A DNA stretch of 38,748 nucleotides from the NCBI RefSeq assembly GCF_002898515.1, contig NZ_PPFX01000042.1, forward strand, positions 1 to 38,748, read 5' to 3'. Of this stretch, positions 7,650 to 16,367 are shown one piece after another. The notes beneath the pieces were generated by a model that saw only the letters and a list, made by a program, of their open reading frames with translations, was not told where the DNA came from and did not search any database. Position 1 is the stretch's first letter; each line of letters begins with the position of its first letter. The DNA comes from Geothermobacter hydrogeniphilus (lineage in GTDB: Bacteria; Desulfobacterota; Desulfuromonadia; Desulfuromonadales; Geothermobacteraceae). A program made the translations under genes and the position numbers.

Positions 7650-8597
7650 TCATCCCCGGGTCTCCAGCGCCTTGACCAGGGTGCGCAGGGTGCGATGATG
7701 GGGAGTCATCACCCCGGCCCGCTCGCCGTATTCGACGATTTTGCCGTTCAGATAGTCGATCTCGGTCTGTCGGCCGGCCTCGATATCCTGCAGCATCGAT
7801 GGTTTATGATGCCCGGCGCCCTTGATGTAATCGAGGCATTCAAGGTAGAAATCGGGGCCCAGCATCAACTCATTGGCCCGCGCCACCATGACACCTTCCT
7901 TCAGCAGGGCGTCGACCAGGCTGTAGACGATCGGATCGTTGATCACCTCGAACATGGTCTTGCCGGTCACCGCGCAGACCGGGTTCATGCAGGAGTTGTT
8001 GACCGCCTTGGTCCAGACCATGTTACGGATCTGCTCGGTATGACGGGTATCGAGACCGGCTCCGGTCAGGGCCTGGCAAATGCCGACGGCCGCGTCCCTG
8101 GACTGCGGATCAAGTTCCTGCAGGTAATGTGGACGGTGGTGAAAAGCCAGCCTGACCCGGGCCGGGCCGTCCAGAATGCAGCCGTAATTGACCACGGCAC
8201 GCATCACCTGCTTTTTCCCCAGCCGTTCGGCCAGCACCAGCTCGGTATCGATGCCGTTCTGCCAGCTGACCACGTAACGCTCTCCGGCGATGAAACCTTC
8301 CAGGGCCGAAGCGATGATCGGCAGCGCCGTCGCCTTGACGGTAACGATCACCACGTCGGGCGGATCCTCGGCCAGCAGATCGATTCGGGTGGTGGTTTTC
8401 GTCACCCGCGCGGAAAAATCTTCCGCGCCGGAGAGGGTGATGCCCGGCTCCATGGCCGCCTCCAGCAACTGCGCCTGGACATCGCAGAGGGTCACGTCAC
8501 AGCCGCCGCGGGCTAGAAAGGCGGCAACAATACAGCCGACCGGACCGGCGCCGATGATGGCAAATTTTTTTGGATTGAAATTACTCTTCTCCGGCAT
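7650..8597 (-). CDS. Ketopantoate reductase (ApbA/PanE)-like dehydrogenase, copy 1
   Basis: A 315-residue protein with the N-terminal Rossmann motif FAIIGAGPVGCIVAAFLARGG, followed by VTVKATALP and SWQNGIDTE, matching the ApbA N-terminal NAD(P) domain, and a helical C-terminal domain with the conserved lysine region MVWTKAVNNSCMNPVCAV. Family members reduce 2-oxo acids such as ketopantoate; here the context of aromatic catabolism suggests another substrate, which is unknown. The start at 8597 has GGGAG upstream. It is clearly paralogous to 9309-10250. A double-ACT gene lies 25 bp upstream in both copies. Confidence 0.85.
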   Translation of the reverse strand: MPEKSNFNPKKFAIIGAGPVGCIVAAFLARGGCDVTLCDVQAQLLEAAMEPGITLSGAEDFSARVTKTTTRIDLLAEDPPDVVIVTVKATALPIIASALEGFIAGERYVVSWQNGIDTELVLAERLGKKQVMRAVVNYGCILDGPARVRLAFHHRPHYLQELDPQSRDAAVGICQALTGAGLDTRHTEQIRNMVWTKAVNNSCMNPVCAVTGKTMFEVINDPIVYSLVDALLKEGVMVARANELMLGPDFYLECLDYIKGAGHHKPSMLQDIEAGRQTEIDYLNGKIVEYGERAGVMTPHHRTLRTLVKALETRG

Positions 8598-8622
8598 AGC
8601 CGCTCCCTGACTTGCTGCTTGT

Positions 8623-9069
8623 TTAGTCCTGCCCCACCAGAATGCCGAACGATTCGGCATCGAGCAGCCTGGCATCGCTTTTTTCCAGGACCTTGAGCGC
8701 CCGGTCGATAGCGCTGAAATGGAATACCATCACCGCTTTCTGCAGGTTGGCCCCGGCCACCGCGTACATGTAATCGACGTTGATCCCGGTCCCGAGGAAC
8801 AGGCTGAGCAGATCCGCCAGGCTGCCGGGGGTATCCTCGATTTCGACCGCTACCACGTCATCGACCCGGGCCGGAATCAGTCGCTCCATGACCACTGCCC
8901 TGGCGGCGGCCAGGTCGGACACCAGAATCCGCAGCACACCGAAATCGTGGGTCGAATCGCAGATGCAATGGGCACGCAGGTTGATGCCGGCATCACCCAG
9001 CGCGCGGGTCACCTCGTGCAGGCGACCGGGGGAGTTTTCCAGCGGAATGGAGAGTTGTTTCAGTTTCAT
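8623..9069 (-). CDS. Tandem ACT-domain protein, copy 1
   Basis: A 148-residue protein made of two ACT domains: residues 1-68 (KQLSIPLENSPGRLHEVTRAL) and about 70-145 (AVEIEDTPGSLADLLSLF). ACT domains bind amino acids and regulate metabolic enzymes or transcription. No catalytic or DNA-binding domain is attached, so it may be a free-standing sensor, perhaps of an aromatic amino acid given the iorAB and ligase genes upstream in the same direction. AAAGGA precedes the ATG. It resembles the protein at 10439-10891 over its full length. Confidence 0.88.
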   Translation of the reverse strand: MKLKQLSIPLENSPGRLHEVTRALGDAGINLRAHCICDSTHDFGVLRILVSDLAAARAVVMERLIPARVDDVVAVEIEDTPGSLADLLSLFLGTGINVDYMYAVAGANLQKAVMVFHFSAIDRALKVLEKSDARLLDAESFGILVGQD

Positions 9070-9100
9070 GCGAATATCCTTTGCAACTTACGGAAGTCAG

Positions 9101-9290
9101 GCCGCCAAGGCGCCAGGAGCGCCAAGAAAACCTTTTTCAACGGAGAGTCGCAGAGAGGGAGAGAACGCGGAGAAAACCAAAAGCAGTTTTTGGTTTTAAA
9201 CCCAAAAGATTTTCTCTCCGTCTCTGCTCCTCTCCGCCTCTCCGTTAAATGAGTTTTTGACCTTCCTGGTACTCCTGGCCTTCTGGCAGC
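9101..9290. repeat. Palindromic repeat family A, copy 1
   Basis: A long imperfect inverted repeat. The outer arms are GCCGCCAAGGCGCCAGGAG and the complement of CTCCTGGCCTTCTGGCAGC; the inner arms are CAACGGAGAGTCGCAGAG and CTCTCCGCCTCTCCGTTAA. It fills the gap between the copy-1 ACT gene and the copy-2 dehydrogenase gene. Confidence 0.85.
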
Positions 9291-9308
9291 AACTTGATCG
9301 CCATGATC

Positions 9309-10250
9309 TCACTTCGGTTCCAGCGCCTTGACCAGCCCGCGGATCATGCTGTTGTACGGGGTCGGTATCCCGGCCTGCTGTCCGTATTCGACGATTTTGC
9401 CGTTGATGTAATCGACCTCGGTGCGCCGCTTGGCCTCGACATCCTGCAGCATCGACGGTTTATGGTTGCCGGCGTTCTTGATGTAATTGATGGCGTAGGG
9501 ATAATAGCCCGATCCGAGCGAGAACTCGTTGGCACGGGCGACGGCGATCCCCTCCTTGATCAGGGCGTCGACCAGGTTGAAGGTGATCGGATCGTTGATG
9601 ATTTCGACCATCGTCATGCCGGTCACCGCGCACATCGGATTCATGCAGGCATTCATCACCGACTTGCGCCAGACCATGTCGGCGATCTGGTCGGTATGCT
9701 GCGTATCGAGACCGCAGTCGGTCAGCACCCGGCTGAGGCCGAGGGCGGCCTCCCTCGCCTGCGGATCGAGTTCCTGCAGGTAATGGGGCCGATGGTGAAA
9801 GGCGAGGCGGATATGGCCCGGGCTGATCGGCACGCAACCGAAATTGACCACCCCGCGCAGCACCGCCTGCGGGCCCAGCACCCGGGCCAGTTCCAGCTCG
9901 GTATCGATGCCGTTCTGCCAGCTGACCACATAACGTCCCCCGCCGGCAAAGCCTTCGAGGGCCGAGGCGATCAACGGCAGCGCGGTGGCCTTGACGGCGA
10001 TAAAGATCACATCGGGAGGATCTTCGAGCAGGTCATCCACCCGGGTGGTGGTGCGCGTCACCCGGGCCTGGAAACTGTCAACGCCCTCCAGCAGAATCCC
10101 CGGCTCCAAAGCCGGCGCCAACAACTCCGGAACGATGTCGCACAACGTAACATCATAGCCGCCTTTGGCCAGGAAGGCGGCAACGATGCCACCGACGGGG
10201 CCGGCACCGATCACGGCGAATTTTTTCGGACAGTAGCTGGTTTCACCCAT
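9309..10250 (-). CDS. Ketopantoate reductase (ApbA/PanE)-like dehydrogenase, copy 2
   Basis: A 313-residue paralogue of the protein at 7650-8597, with the same FAVIGAGPVGGIVAAFLAKGG nucleotide-binding motif, SWQNGIDTELELA, AFHHRPHYLQELDPQ and the C-terminal MVWRKSVMNACMNPMCAVTG, where the catalytic lysine of the family is expected. GGGAGAG precedes the ATG. The two copies are similar over their whole length but differ at many positions, so the duplication is not recent. It lies downstream of the copy-2 ACT gene with palindromic element B2 between them. The true substrate is unknown; a role in a 2-oxo acid or 3-oxoacid step of aromatic breakdown is possible. Confidence 0.85.
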   Translation of the reverse strand: MGETSYCPKKFAVIGAGPVGGIVAAFLAKGGYDVTLCDIVPELLAPALEPGILLEGVDSFQARVTRTTTRVDDLLEDPPDVIFIAVKATALPLIASALEGFAGGGRYVVSWQNGIDTELELARVLGPQAVLRGVVNFGCVPISPGHIRLAFHHRPHYLQELDPQAREAALGLSRVLTDCGLDTQHTDQIADMVWRKSVMNACMNPMCAVTGMTMVEIINDPITFNLVDALIKEGIAVARANEFSLGSGYYPYAINYIKNAGNHKPSMLQDVEAKRRTEVDYINGKIVEYGQQAGIPTPYNSMIRGLVKALEPK

Positions 10251-10265
10251 CTGTTCTCTCCCTGA

Positions 10266-10427
10266 CCTGAGTCAGTGAGTTTCTGTTGGATGGAGAGTGC
10301 AAGTGCTTGGTCTGAATGAGTTTTCCAAAAATCTGAAGCGCACCCATAGGTTCGCTGGTGATTTTTGGGAAGCTCAGACAGATCAATGACTTGTGCTGTC
10401 CGCCGACAAGGAACTCACTGATTCAGG
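10266..10427. repeat. Palindromic element family B, copy 2
   Basis: A 162-bp element in the same orientation and layout as 6135-6297. Its ends CCTGAGTCAGTGAG and CTCACTGATTCAGG are inverted, and the core GCGCACCCATAGGTTCGC is shared apart from one base. It fills the space between the copy-2 dehydrogenase and ACT genes. Confidence 0.87.
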
Positions 10428-10438
10428 CCTGATAACGG

Positions 10439-10891
10439 TCAAGCGGGACTTTCGAGGATGCCGAACGATTCGGCATCCAGGATCCTGATCCCGTTCTCCT
10501 GCAGCAGCCTGATCGCCAGGTCATTGTCACTGAAGCAGAACACCATCACCGCCCTGCCGGACGAGGTCCCTGCCAGGGCGTACATGTAATCGACGTTGAC
10601 CTTGTTCTCCATCAACAGCTTCAGCACCTTGGCCAGGCTGCCGGGGGTGTCGACGATCTCCGCCGCCACCACCTCGTCAACCCGAGCCGGGAACTGTTTT
10701 TCCATGATCACCCGCCGCGCGGTGGCGACATCGGAAACCAGGATGCGTAGCACTCCGAAGCCGGAAATGTCGGAAATCGACAGTGATCTCAGGTTGAGCC
10801 CGGCCGCGCCGAGGGCCTCGGTCGCTTCGTAGAGCCGCCCCGGGGCGTTTTCGAGAAAGATCGAAATCTGTTTCAGTTTCAGTTTCTTCAT
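10439..10891 (-). CDS. Tandem ACT-domain protein, copy 2
   Basis: A 150-residue double-ACT protein: first domain KQISIFLENAPGRLYEATEA, second AAEIVDTPGSLAKVLKLL, ending DAESFGILESPA like the copy-1 protein's DAESFGILVGQD. It is a probable amino-acid-binding regulator without a fused output domain. The start at 10891 is chosen by alignment with copy 1 and by GGGGAG upstream; a GTG at 10915 with GGAGG before it is an alternative that adds eight residues. It sits 123 bp after iorB, so it is likely transcribed with the ior genes. Confidence 0.87.
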   Translation of the reverse strand: MKKLKLKQISIFLENAPGRLYEATEALGAAGLNLRSLSISDISGFGVLRILVSDVATARRVIMEKQFPARVDEVVAAEIVDTPGSLAKVLKLLMENKVNVDYMYALAGTSSGRAVMVFCFSDNDLAIRLLQENGIRILDAESFGILESPA

Positions 10892-11014
10892 GACCATCTC
10901 CCCTGTCGGTACCACGCTTCCTCCGGGACGATCCTTGTGACTGCCCGGGGGTTTACGATCCCTGCGACCCGGGCGAATTCAAGATTCACCCCGACGGCGG
11001 CATGGCGATCCGAT

Positions 11015-11587
11015 TCAGGCCGCCGCGCCGCCCGCCAGCGCCCTGAGATTGACCTCGACCCCCTTCTCCTTCGAAACCTGTTTCACGACTTCGGTGACGA
11101 CCTCTTCTTCCAGCGGCAGATTTTTCAGCACCGTGCCGACCATCACCATGTTGACCGCCTTGCCGTTGCCGGCTTCGCGGGCGATGGCCAAAGCGTCAAC
11201 TCCGAGAGCGTTGCCGCAGGATGCGGCAATCTGGTCTTCCACGTCATCCGGATAGACCGCCAGTCCGGCGGCCACGGTACTCGGATTGATCGAGATCTTG
11301 TTATAGACCAGCCGCCCCCCGGGCTTGAGATAGTGAAGGTAACGCAGCGCCTCCAGCGGCTCGAAGGAAATCAGCAGATCGGCGCTGCCGGGCATCACCA
11401 CCGGCGAAGCGACCTTCTCCCCCATACGCACGAAACTGATGACGCTGCCGCCGCGCTGGGCCATGCCGTGCACTTCATTCTGTTTGATATCCAGCCCGCT
11501 GGCCAGGGCACTTTCAGCCAGCACCCTGGAGGCCATCAGCACCCCCTGGCCGCCGACCCCGGCAATGACGATATTAAAGATTGGCAT
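11015..11587 (-). CDS. iorB: Indolepyruvate:ferredoxin oxidoreductase, beta subunit
   Basis: A 190-residue protein of the pyruvate/ketoisovalerate oxidoreductase gamma family, with IVIAGVGGQGVLMASRVLAE at the start and NEVHGMAQRGGSVISFVRMG after it, both family hallmarks. With IorA it oxidatively decarboxylates aryl-pyruvates (indolepyruvate, phenylpyruvate, hydroxyphenylpyruvate) to aryl-acetyl-CoA and reduces ferredoxin in the cytoplasm. The start at 11587 overlaps the end of iorA by 14 nt and has a GAGGGAGAG ribosome site inside iorA, a classic coupled pair. Confidence 0.94.
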   Translation of the reverse strand: MPIFNIVIAGVGGQGVLMASRVLAESALASGLDIKQNEVHGMAQRGGSVISFVRMGEKVASPVVMPGSADLLISFEPLEALRYLHYLKPGGRLVYNKISINPSTVAAGLAVYPDDVEDQIAASCGNALGVDALAIAREAGNGKAVNMVMVGTVLKNLPLEEEVVTEVVKQVSKEKGVEVNLRALAGGAAA

Positions 11588-13340
11588 TGTTCTCTCCCTC
11601 GATTTCATGCATCGCGTCGAATTTACACATCTGCCTGCAGACCCCGCAGCCGTTGCAGACGTTGGGATCAACCTGAACCTTCGGCCTCTCTCCCGAAGCG
11701 GTCAGGCCAAGCGCCATGCAGGCGACCTTCAGGCAGGCGCGACAGCCGGTGCACTTGTCCTGATCGACGGTCATCGCCGGTTTGCGGATCTTGTAGCGCA
11801 GCACACAGGGGTTGCGGTCGATCAGCACGTAGGGACCGGGCGTTTCCAGGCCCTTTTTGATCGCCGCCTCGGTGGCGGCGAGATCGTAGGTATTGAGTTC
11901 GAAGACGTTGTCGATGCCGAGCGCCTTGACCAGCGGCACCATATCGACCTGGCGGGTCGGATTGCCCTGCAGGGTCTTGCCGGTGCCGGGATTTTCCTGG
12001 CCGCCGGTCATGCCGGTGGCGCGGTTGTCCATGATGATGACCAGCGCGTTGCCGCCGTTGAAAGCCAGACTCAGCAACCCGGTCATCCCGGAATGGAAAA
12101 AGGTTGAATCACCGATCACCGCCACCGGCTTTTCATCGCGGCCGGCAATCGCGTTGACCCGGGCCATGCCGTGGGCGGCGCTGATGCTGGCGCCCATGTC
12201 GATCACCGAGTGCATGGCGCCCATCGGCGGCAGGGCGCCAAGGGTGTAGCAGCCGATGTCGCCGGAGACAAAGGTTTTCAGCTTGCTGAGGATGGTGAAC
12301 AGGCCGCGGTGAGCGCAGCTGGGACAGAAGACCGGCGGGCGCTGCGGCAACCCTTCGACCGGGGCGGCAGCCTCGGCTACCGGGTCGCCGAGGGCGGCGC
12401 GAATCAGGTCGGCGTTGATCTCGCCGCACAGCGGCAGCTTGTTCTTGCCGATCTCGACCTCGATGCCCATGGCGCGAATCTGCTCCTCGAAAATCGCGTC
12501 CATCTCCTCGACCACCATCAACCGTTTGACGCTGCCGGCGAACTCGCGGATCTTGCGTTCCGGCAGGGGATGCACCAGCCCGAGCTTGAGGACCGACGCG
12601 TTCGGGAAGGCCTCGCGGACGTGTTGATAGGAAACCCCGGAAGTGATGATGCCGAGCTCGGTATCACCCATCTCAACCCGGTTCAGAGGCGTGGTTTCGG
12701 CATATTCCCGCAGTTTCAACAGCCGCTCCTCGACTTCGACATGCTTGATCTTACCGAAATTGGGCAGCATCACGTACTTGGGAACATCCTTGACCCACTC
12801 GCCGACCTGCGGACTGATTTTCTCCCGCGGGACAACCACTCCCTTGGCATGGGAAATCCGGGTGGTGGTACGCAGCATCACCGGGGTATCGAACTGCTCG
12901 GAGATCTCGAACGCCGTCCGCACCATGTCATAGGCATCCTGGGAATCGGCCGGGTCGAGCATCGGGATCTTGGCGAAGCGCGCGTAGTGGCGGCTGTCCT
13001 GCTCGTTCTGTGACGAGTGCATCCCCGGATCGTCGGCCACCATCAGGATCAGCCCGGCATTGACCCCGGTATAGGTCAGGGTCATCAGCGGATCGGCGGC
13101 GACATTGACGCCGACGTGCTTCATCGTCGCCAGCGACCTGCCGCCGGCAATACTGCCTCCGATCGCCGCTTCGAGGGCCACCTTTTCATTCGCCGCCCAC
13201 TCGCAGTAAACCTCGCCCAGGCGGGCGACTTCCTCCAGGGTTTCGGTGCTGGGCGTTCCGGGATAACCGGAGGCGAAAACCCCGCCGCCGTCGGTAAACC
13301 CGAGCGCTATGGCTTCATTGCCGGAAATTATTTTTTTCAT
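11574..13340 (-). CDS. iorA: Indolepyruvate:ferredoxin oxidoreductase, alpha subunit
   Basis: A 588-residue ThDP enzyme. The N-terminal domain opens with GNEAIALGFTDGG and ASGYPGTPSTE; the ThDP-binding half shows GDIGCYTLG, VIGDSTFFHSGMTGL and IIMDNRATGMTGGQENPG. Two ferredoxin-like cluster motifs end the protein: CTGCRACLKVAC (an unusual C-x2-C-x2-C-x4-C) and CNGCGVCRQMCKF. It makes aryl-acetyl-CoA and reduced ferredoxin from aryl-pyruvates together with IorB. The ATG at 13340 is preferred; TTG at 13346 is also in frame. With the ligase and CoA-transferase genes upstream it forms an aromatic amino-acid degradation set. Confidence 0.95.
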   Translation of the reverse strand: MKKIISGNEAIALGFTDGGGVFASGYPGTPSTETLEEVARLGEVYCEWAANEKVALEAAIGGSIAGGRSLATMKHVGVNVAADPLMTLTYTGVNAGLILMVADDPGMHSSQNEQDSRHYARFAKIPMLDPADSQDAYDMVRTAFEISEQFDTPVMLRTTTRISHAKGVVVPREKISPQVGEWVKDVPKYVMLPNFGKIKHVEVEERLLKLREYAETTPLNRVEMGDTELGIITSGVSYQHVREAFPNASVLKLGLVHPLPERKIREFAGSVKRLMVVEEMDAIFEEQIRAMGIEVEIGKNKLPLCGEINADLIRAALGDPVAEAAAPVEGLPQRPPVFCPSCAHRGLFTILSKLKTFVSGDIGCYTLGALPPMGAMHSVIDMGASISAAHGMARVNAIAGRDEKPVAVIGDSTFFHSGMTGLLSLAFNGGNALVIIMDNRATGMTGGQENPGTGKTLQGNPTRQVDMVPLVKALGIDNVFELNTYDLAATEAAIKKGLETPGPYVLIDRNPCVLRYKIRKPAMTVDQDKCTGCRACLKVACMALGLTASGERPKVQVDPNVCNGCGVCRQMCKFDAMHEIEGENNANL

Positions 13341-13491
13341 CAACAATCCATCCCTTGTCTGTACCTTGTTCAGGCGTTAATTGACTCCTGACCGGATATT
13401 CCGGGCAGCCTTCATTAGACAACATCAACCGAGCGGGCAGTCTAGCCGAAACGGCCCCGCCTTTCCAGCCCAATCGACCTGCGCGCCGGCC

Positions 13492-14835
13492 CTATTTCGG
13501 GCGTCGGTCCTCGATCCGCTGGGCCTTGCCCTGGCTACGCGGGATACTGCCCGGCGGCACCAGGTTGACCTCGACGCTGATGCCGATGACATCCTTGATA
13601 TCCTGCTGCAGGTGGCGGACCTTGCTGCGCACCGCGGCAACATCTTCGAGAATATCGAACTCGGCCCCCTTGAGAACATCGGCCGCCGCCTTGACCATGA
13701 ACTCCTCGGTCACCTCGACCTTGACCCGCAGCGAATCCATCACCCCCTTGCGCTCGACGATCACCATATAGTGCGGCGAAACCCCTTCGCGCTTCATGAT
13801 CACCGCCTCGATCTGCGACGGGAAGACGTTGACGCCGCGGATGATCAGCATGTCGTCGCTACGGCCGCTGACCCGCGCCATCTTCACCAGGGTGCGGCCG
13901 CAGGAGCAGGTGCCGTAGGTCAAGCGGGAGATGTCCCGGGTCCGGTAACGCAGCAGCGGCTGGCCGTACTTGTTGATGGTGGTGAAGACCAGTTCCCCTT
14001 CTTCACCCTCCGGCAGCACCTCGCCGCTGTCAGGATCGATGATCTCCGGGTAGAAGAAATCCTCGTTGATGTGCAGGCCGCTCTGCTCTTCCCGGCACTC
14101 GAAGGAGACGCCGGGACCGGTGATCTCGGAAAGGCCGTAGATGTCGCAGACCGTGATGCCGAACTTCTCCTGGATCGAATGGCGCATCGACTCGCTCCAG
14201 GGCTCGGCGCCGCAGAGTGCGCTTTTCAGGTTGAGGCTCTTGAAATCAACCCCCATCTGCTCACCGACCTCGTAAATGTGCATCAGGAAGGAGGGGGTCG
14301 AGGTCAGGGCAGTGGAACCGAAGTCCTCCATCAGCATGATCTGCTTCTGGGTGTTGCCGCCGGAGATCGGGATCACCCCCGCGCCGACCTTCAGGGCGCC
14401 GTAATGAGCCCCCAGGCCGCCGGTGAAGAGACCGTAGCCGAAAATATTCTGCACCACGTCATCCTTGCCGATACCGGCCCCGGTGCAGGTGCGGGCCATC
14501 GACTCGGACCAGACCTCGAGATCCTGGCGGGTATAGCCGACGGCGATCGGCTTGCCGGTGGTGCCGGAGGTGGCATGATACTCGACAATCTCTTCCGGCG
14601 ACGCGCTGAACATCTTGAACGGATAGTTGTCGCGCAGATCCTGCTTGGTGGTAAAGGGAAGCCGGCGGATATCATCGAGCGAGCGGATGTCATCCGGGGT
14701 CACCCCCAGGTCATCCAGCTTCTTCCGGTAATGGGCGTTGCGCTCATAGACGTAGGCGACGGTTCTCTGCAGACCGGCAAGCTGGATGGCCTGCATTTCG
14801 CTGCGACTGAGGGTTTCCTCTTTACTCCATGCCAT
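13492..14835 (-). CDS. paaK: Phenylacetate-CoA ligase family (AMP-forming)
   Basis: A 447-residue adenylate-forming ligase of the PaaK family. YHATSGTTGKPIAVGYTRQD near residue 90 is the P-loop; GLSEITGPGVSFEC and YRTRDISRL are the next core motifs, and SDDMLIIRGVNVFPSQIE opens the C-terminal PaaK domain. It would activate phenylacetate or a related aryl acid to its CoA thioester with ATP. The start at 14835 has GGAGAG seven bases upstream. Being next to iorAB, it gives a second route to aryl-acetyl-CoA, for free acids; the exact acid cannot be deduced. Confidence 0.92.
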   Translation of the reverse strand: MAWSKEETLSRSEMQAIQLAGLQRTVAYVYERNAHYRKKLDDLGVTPDDIRSLDDIRRLPFTTKQDLRDNYPFKMFSASPEEIVEYHATSGTTGKPIAVGYTRQDLEVWSESMARTCTGAGIGKDDVVQNIFGYGLFTGGLGAHYGALKVGAGVIPISGGNTQKQIMLMEDFGSTALTSTPSFLMHIYEVGEQMGVDFKSLNLKSALCGAEPWSESMRHSIQEKFGITVCDIYGLSEITGPGVSFECREEQSGLHINEDFFYPEIIDPDSGEVLPEGEEGELVFTTINKYGQPLLRYRTRDISRLTYGTCSCGRTLVKMARVSGRSDDMLIIRGVNVFPSQIEAVIMKREGVSPHYMVIVERKGVMDSLRVKVEVTEEFMVKAAADVLKGAEFDILEDVAAVRSKVRHLQQDIKDVIGISVEVNLVPPGSIPRSQGKAQRIEDRRPK

Positions 14836-14900
14836 GATCGTTCTCTCCTTGTCGGTATCCGGATCAATTACAGAAATGCTTTCGCAAGAAAGCAAAGGAT

Positions 14901-15025
14901 CGACTGGCTGAGCAAAAACCGCCAACAGCAAGGCGCGCTTGTCGAACAATGAGGCGTACGTGCGTACGTCGAAGCAGCGAGAGCCTGCGCAGCAACGCAG
15001 CTGCTGGTGAGTTTTTGCGACGCCA
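14901..15025. repeat. Intergenic inverted-repeat element (family D)
   Basis: About 125 bp between the CoA-transferase and paaK genes. GCAAAAACCGCCAACAGC near the left end is the inverse of GCTGCTGGTGAGTTTTTGC near the right end, and the centre holds the self-complementary CGTACGTGCGTACG. It folds into a long hairpin. One copy only in the window. Confidence 0.65.
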
Positions 15026-16339
15026 TCACAGATAATTCAATTCCCGCGCCTGCTCCCTGATCTCATCGCGGAAGCGCGGATGGGCGATCTTGATCAGGGC
15101 CGCGGTACGCTGACGGACTGTTTTGCCGTAGAGGTCAGCTATGCCGTACTCGGTCACCACGTAATGGACATGATTACGACTGGTGACCACCCCGGCCCCA
15201 TGCTTGAGCAGGGGCACGATGCGGCTGAGCACCGTGCCGTCCCGCAGGGTCGAGGTGCTCGGCAGGGCGATGATCGGCACCCCACCCTTCGAGCGGGAGG
15301 CGCCGTAGATGAAATCGAGCTGGCCGCCGACCGCCGAGTGGAAGCGGGGACCGATGCTGTCGGCACAGACCTGGCCGGTGAGATCGACCTCGATCGCCGA
15401 GTTGATCGCCACCATGCGCTCGTTCTGCGCCACCACGAAGGGGTCGTTGACATACTCGGTACGGTGCAGTTCCACCAGCGGGTTGTTGTCCACCCAGTCG
15501 TAGAGCCGCCGGGTGCCGAGCAGGAAACCGCAGATGATCTTGCCCGGGTGGAGGGTCTTGCGGGCCCCGTTGAGCACCCCGGCCTCGACCAGGTCGATCA
15601 CCCCGTCGGAGATCAGTTCGGAATGGACGCCGAGATCCTTCTTGTCCTTGAGGAACTTGAGCACCGCGTTGGGAATCGCCCCGATCCCCATCTGCATGGT
15701 CGCGCCGTCGGGGATCAGTTCGGCAATGTGCGCGGCGATCCCCTCGACCACCTCGCCGTCGGCGTCGTCCCCCATCGGCATCTCGAACAGCGGCGTATCG
15801 CAGGGAATAATGTAATCCATCTTGTCGATGTGCATGGCGGTATCGCCGAGGGTGCGCGGCATCTGCTCGTTGACCTGGGCGATGATGATTTTCGAAACCT
15901 CTGCCGCCGAGATGGTGAGCCCCGATTCCGCCCCCATGGAGCAGAAACCGTTTTCATCCGGAGGTGAGACATGGATCAGGGCGACATCCACCGGCAGGTG
16001 GCCGTCCTTGAACAGCAACGGGAATTCGGACAGCATCACCGGGGTGAAATCGGCCCGTCCCTGGTTGATCGCCTTGCGGACGTTGGCGCTGATGAACATC
16101 GAGTTGATGCGCAGGTGGCCCTCCATCTCCGGGGCGACATAGTCGGCCGGACAGATGGTCAGCGGGTGGCAGACCTCGACATCGCGCAATTCCGGCGCCC
16201 GCCTCACCAGGGCGTCAAGCAGCGGCAGCGGCACCGAGGCGTTGCCGGTCAGAAAGACCCGGTCGCCCGACTTGATGGCCTTGACCGCCTCGTCCGGGGT
16301 GGTGGTTCGCTCCTGGTATGTCTGTCGCCAGTTTTGCAT
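15026..16339 (-). CDS. Acetyl-CoA hydrolase/4-hydroxybutyrate CoA-transferase family protein
   Basis: A 437-residue class I CoA-transferase of the acetyl-CoA hydrolase/transferase type. GIGAIPNAVLKFL near residue 218 and the probable catalytic Glu241 in GVHSELISDG are visible; GGQLDFIYGASRSKGG follows in the C-terminal domain. It moves CoA between acyl groups through a glutamyl-CoA thioester. In benzoate-degrading Geobacter a succinyl-CoA:benzoate CoA-transferase has been described; a similar role here, or transfer to an aryl-acetate, is an attractive but unproven inference. AAGGAGCC precedes the ATG. Family C hairpins separate it from the upstream synthetase. Confidence 0.88.
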   Translation of the reverse strand: MQNWRQTYQERTTTPDEAVKAIKSGDRVFLTGNASVPLPLLDALVRRAPELRDVEVCHPLTICPADYVAPEMEGHLRINSMFISANVRKAINQGRADFTPVMLSEFPLLFKDGHLPVDVALIHVSPPDENGFCSMGAESGLTISAAEVSKIIIAQVNEQMPRTLGDTAMHIDKMDYIIPCDTPLFEMPMGDDADGEVVEGIAAHIAELIPDGATMQMGIGAIPNAVLKFLKDKKDLGVHSELISDGVIDLVEAGVLNGARKTLHPGKIICGFLLGTRRLYDWVDNNPLVELHRTEYVNDPFVVAQNERMVAINSAIEVDLTGQVCADSIGPRFHSAVGGQLDFIYGASRSKGGVPIIALPSTSTLRDGTVLSRIVPLLKHGAGVVTSRNHVHYVVTEYGIADLYGKTVRQRTAALIKIAHPRFRDEIREQARELNYL

Positions 16340-16367
16340 GACTTGAGGCTCCTTGAAACGCCTATCC

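Noticed and set aside
6135-10427. Insertion sequence spanning between the two family B copies
   Set aside because: The DNA between them encodes ordinary metabolic genes with no transposase, and the copies are in direct, not inverted, orientation.
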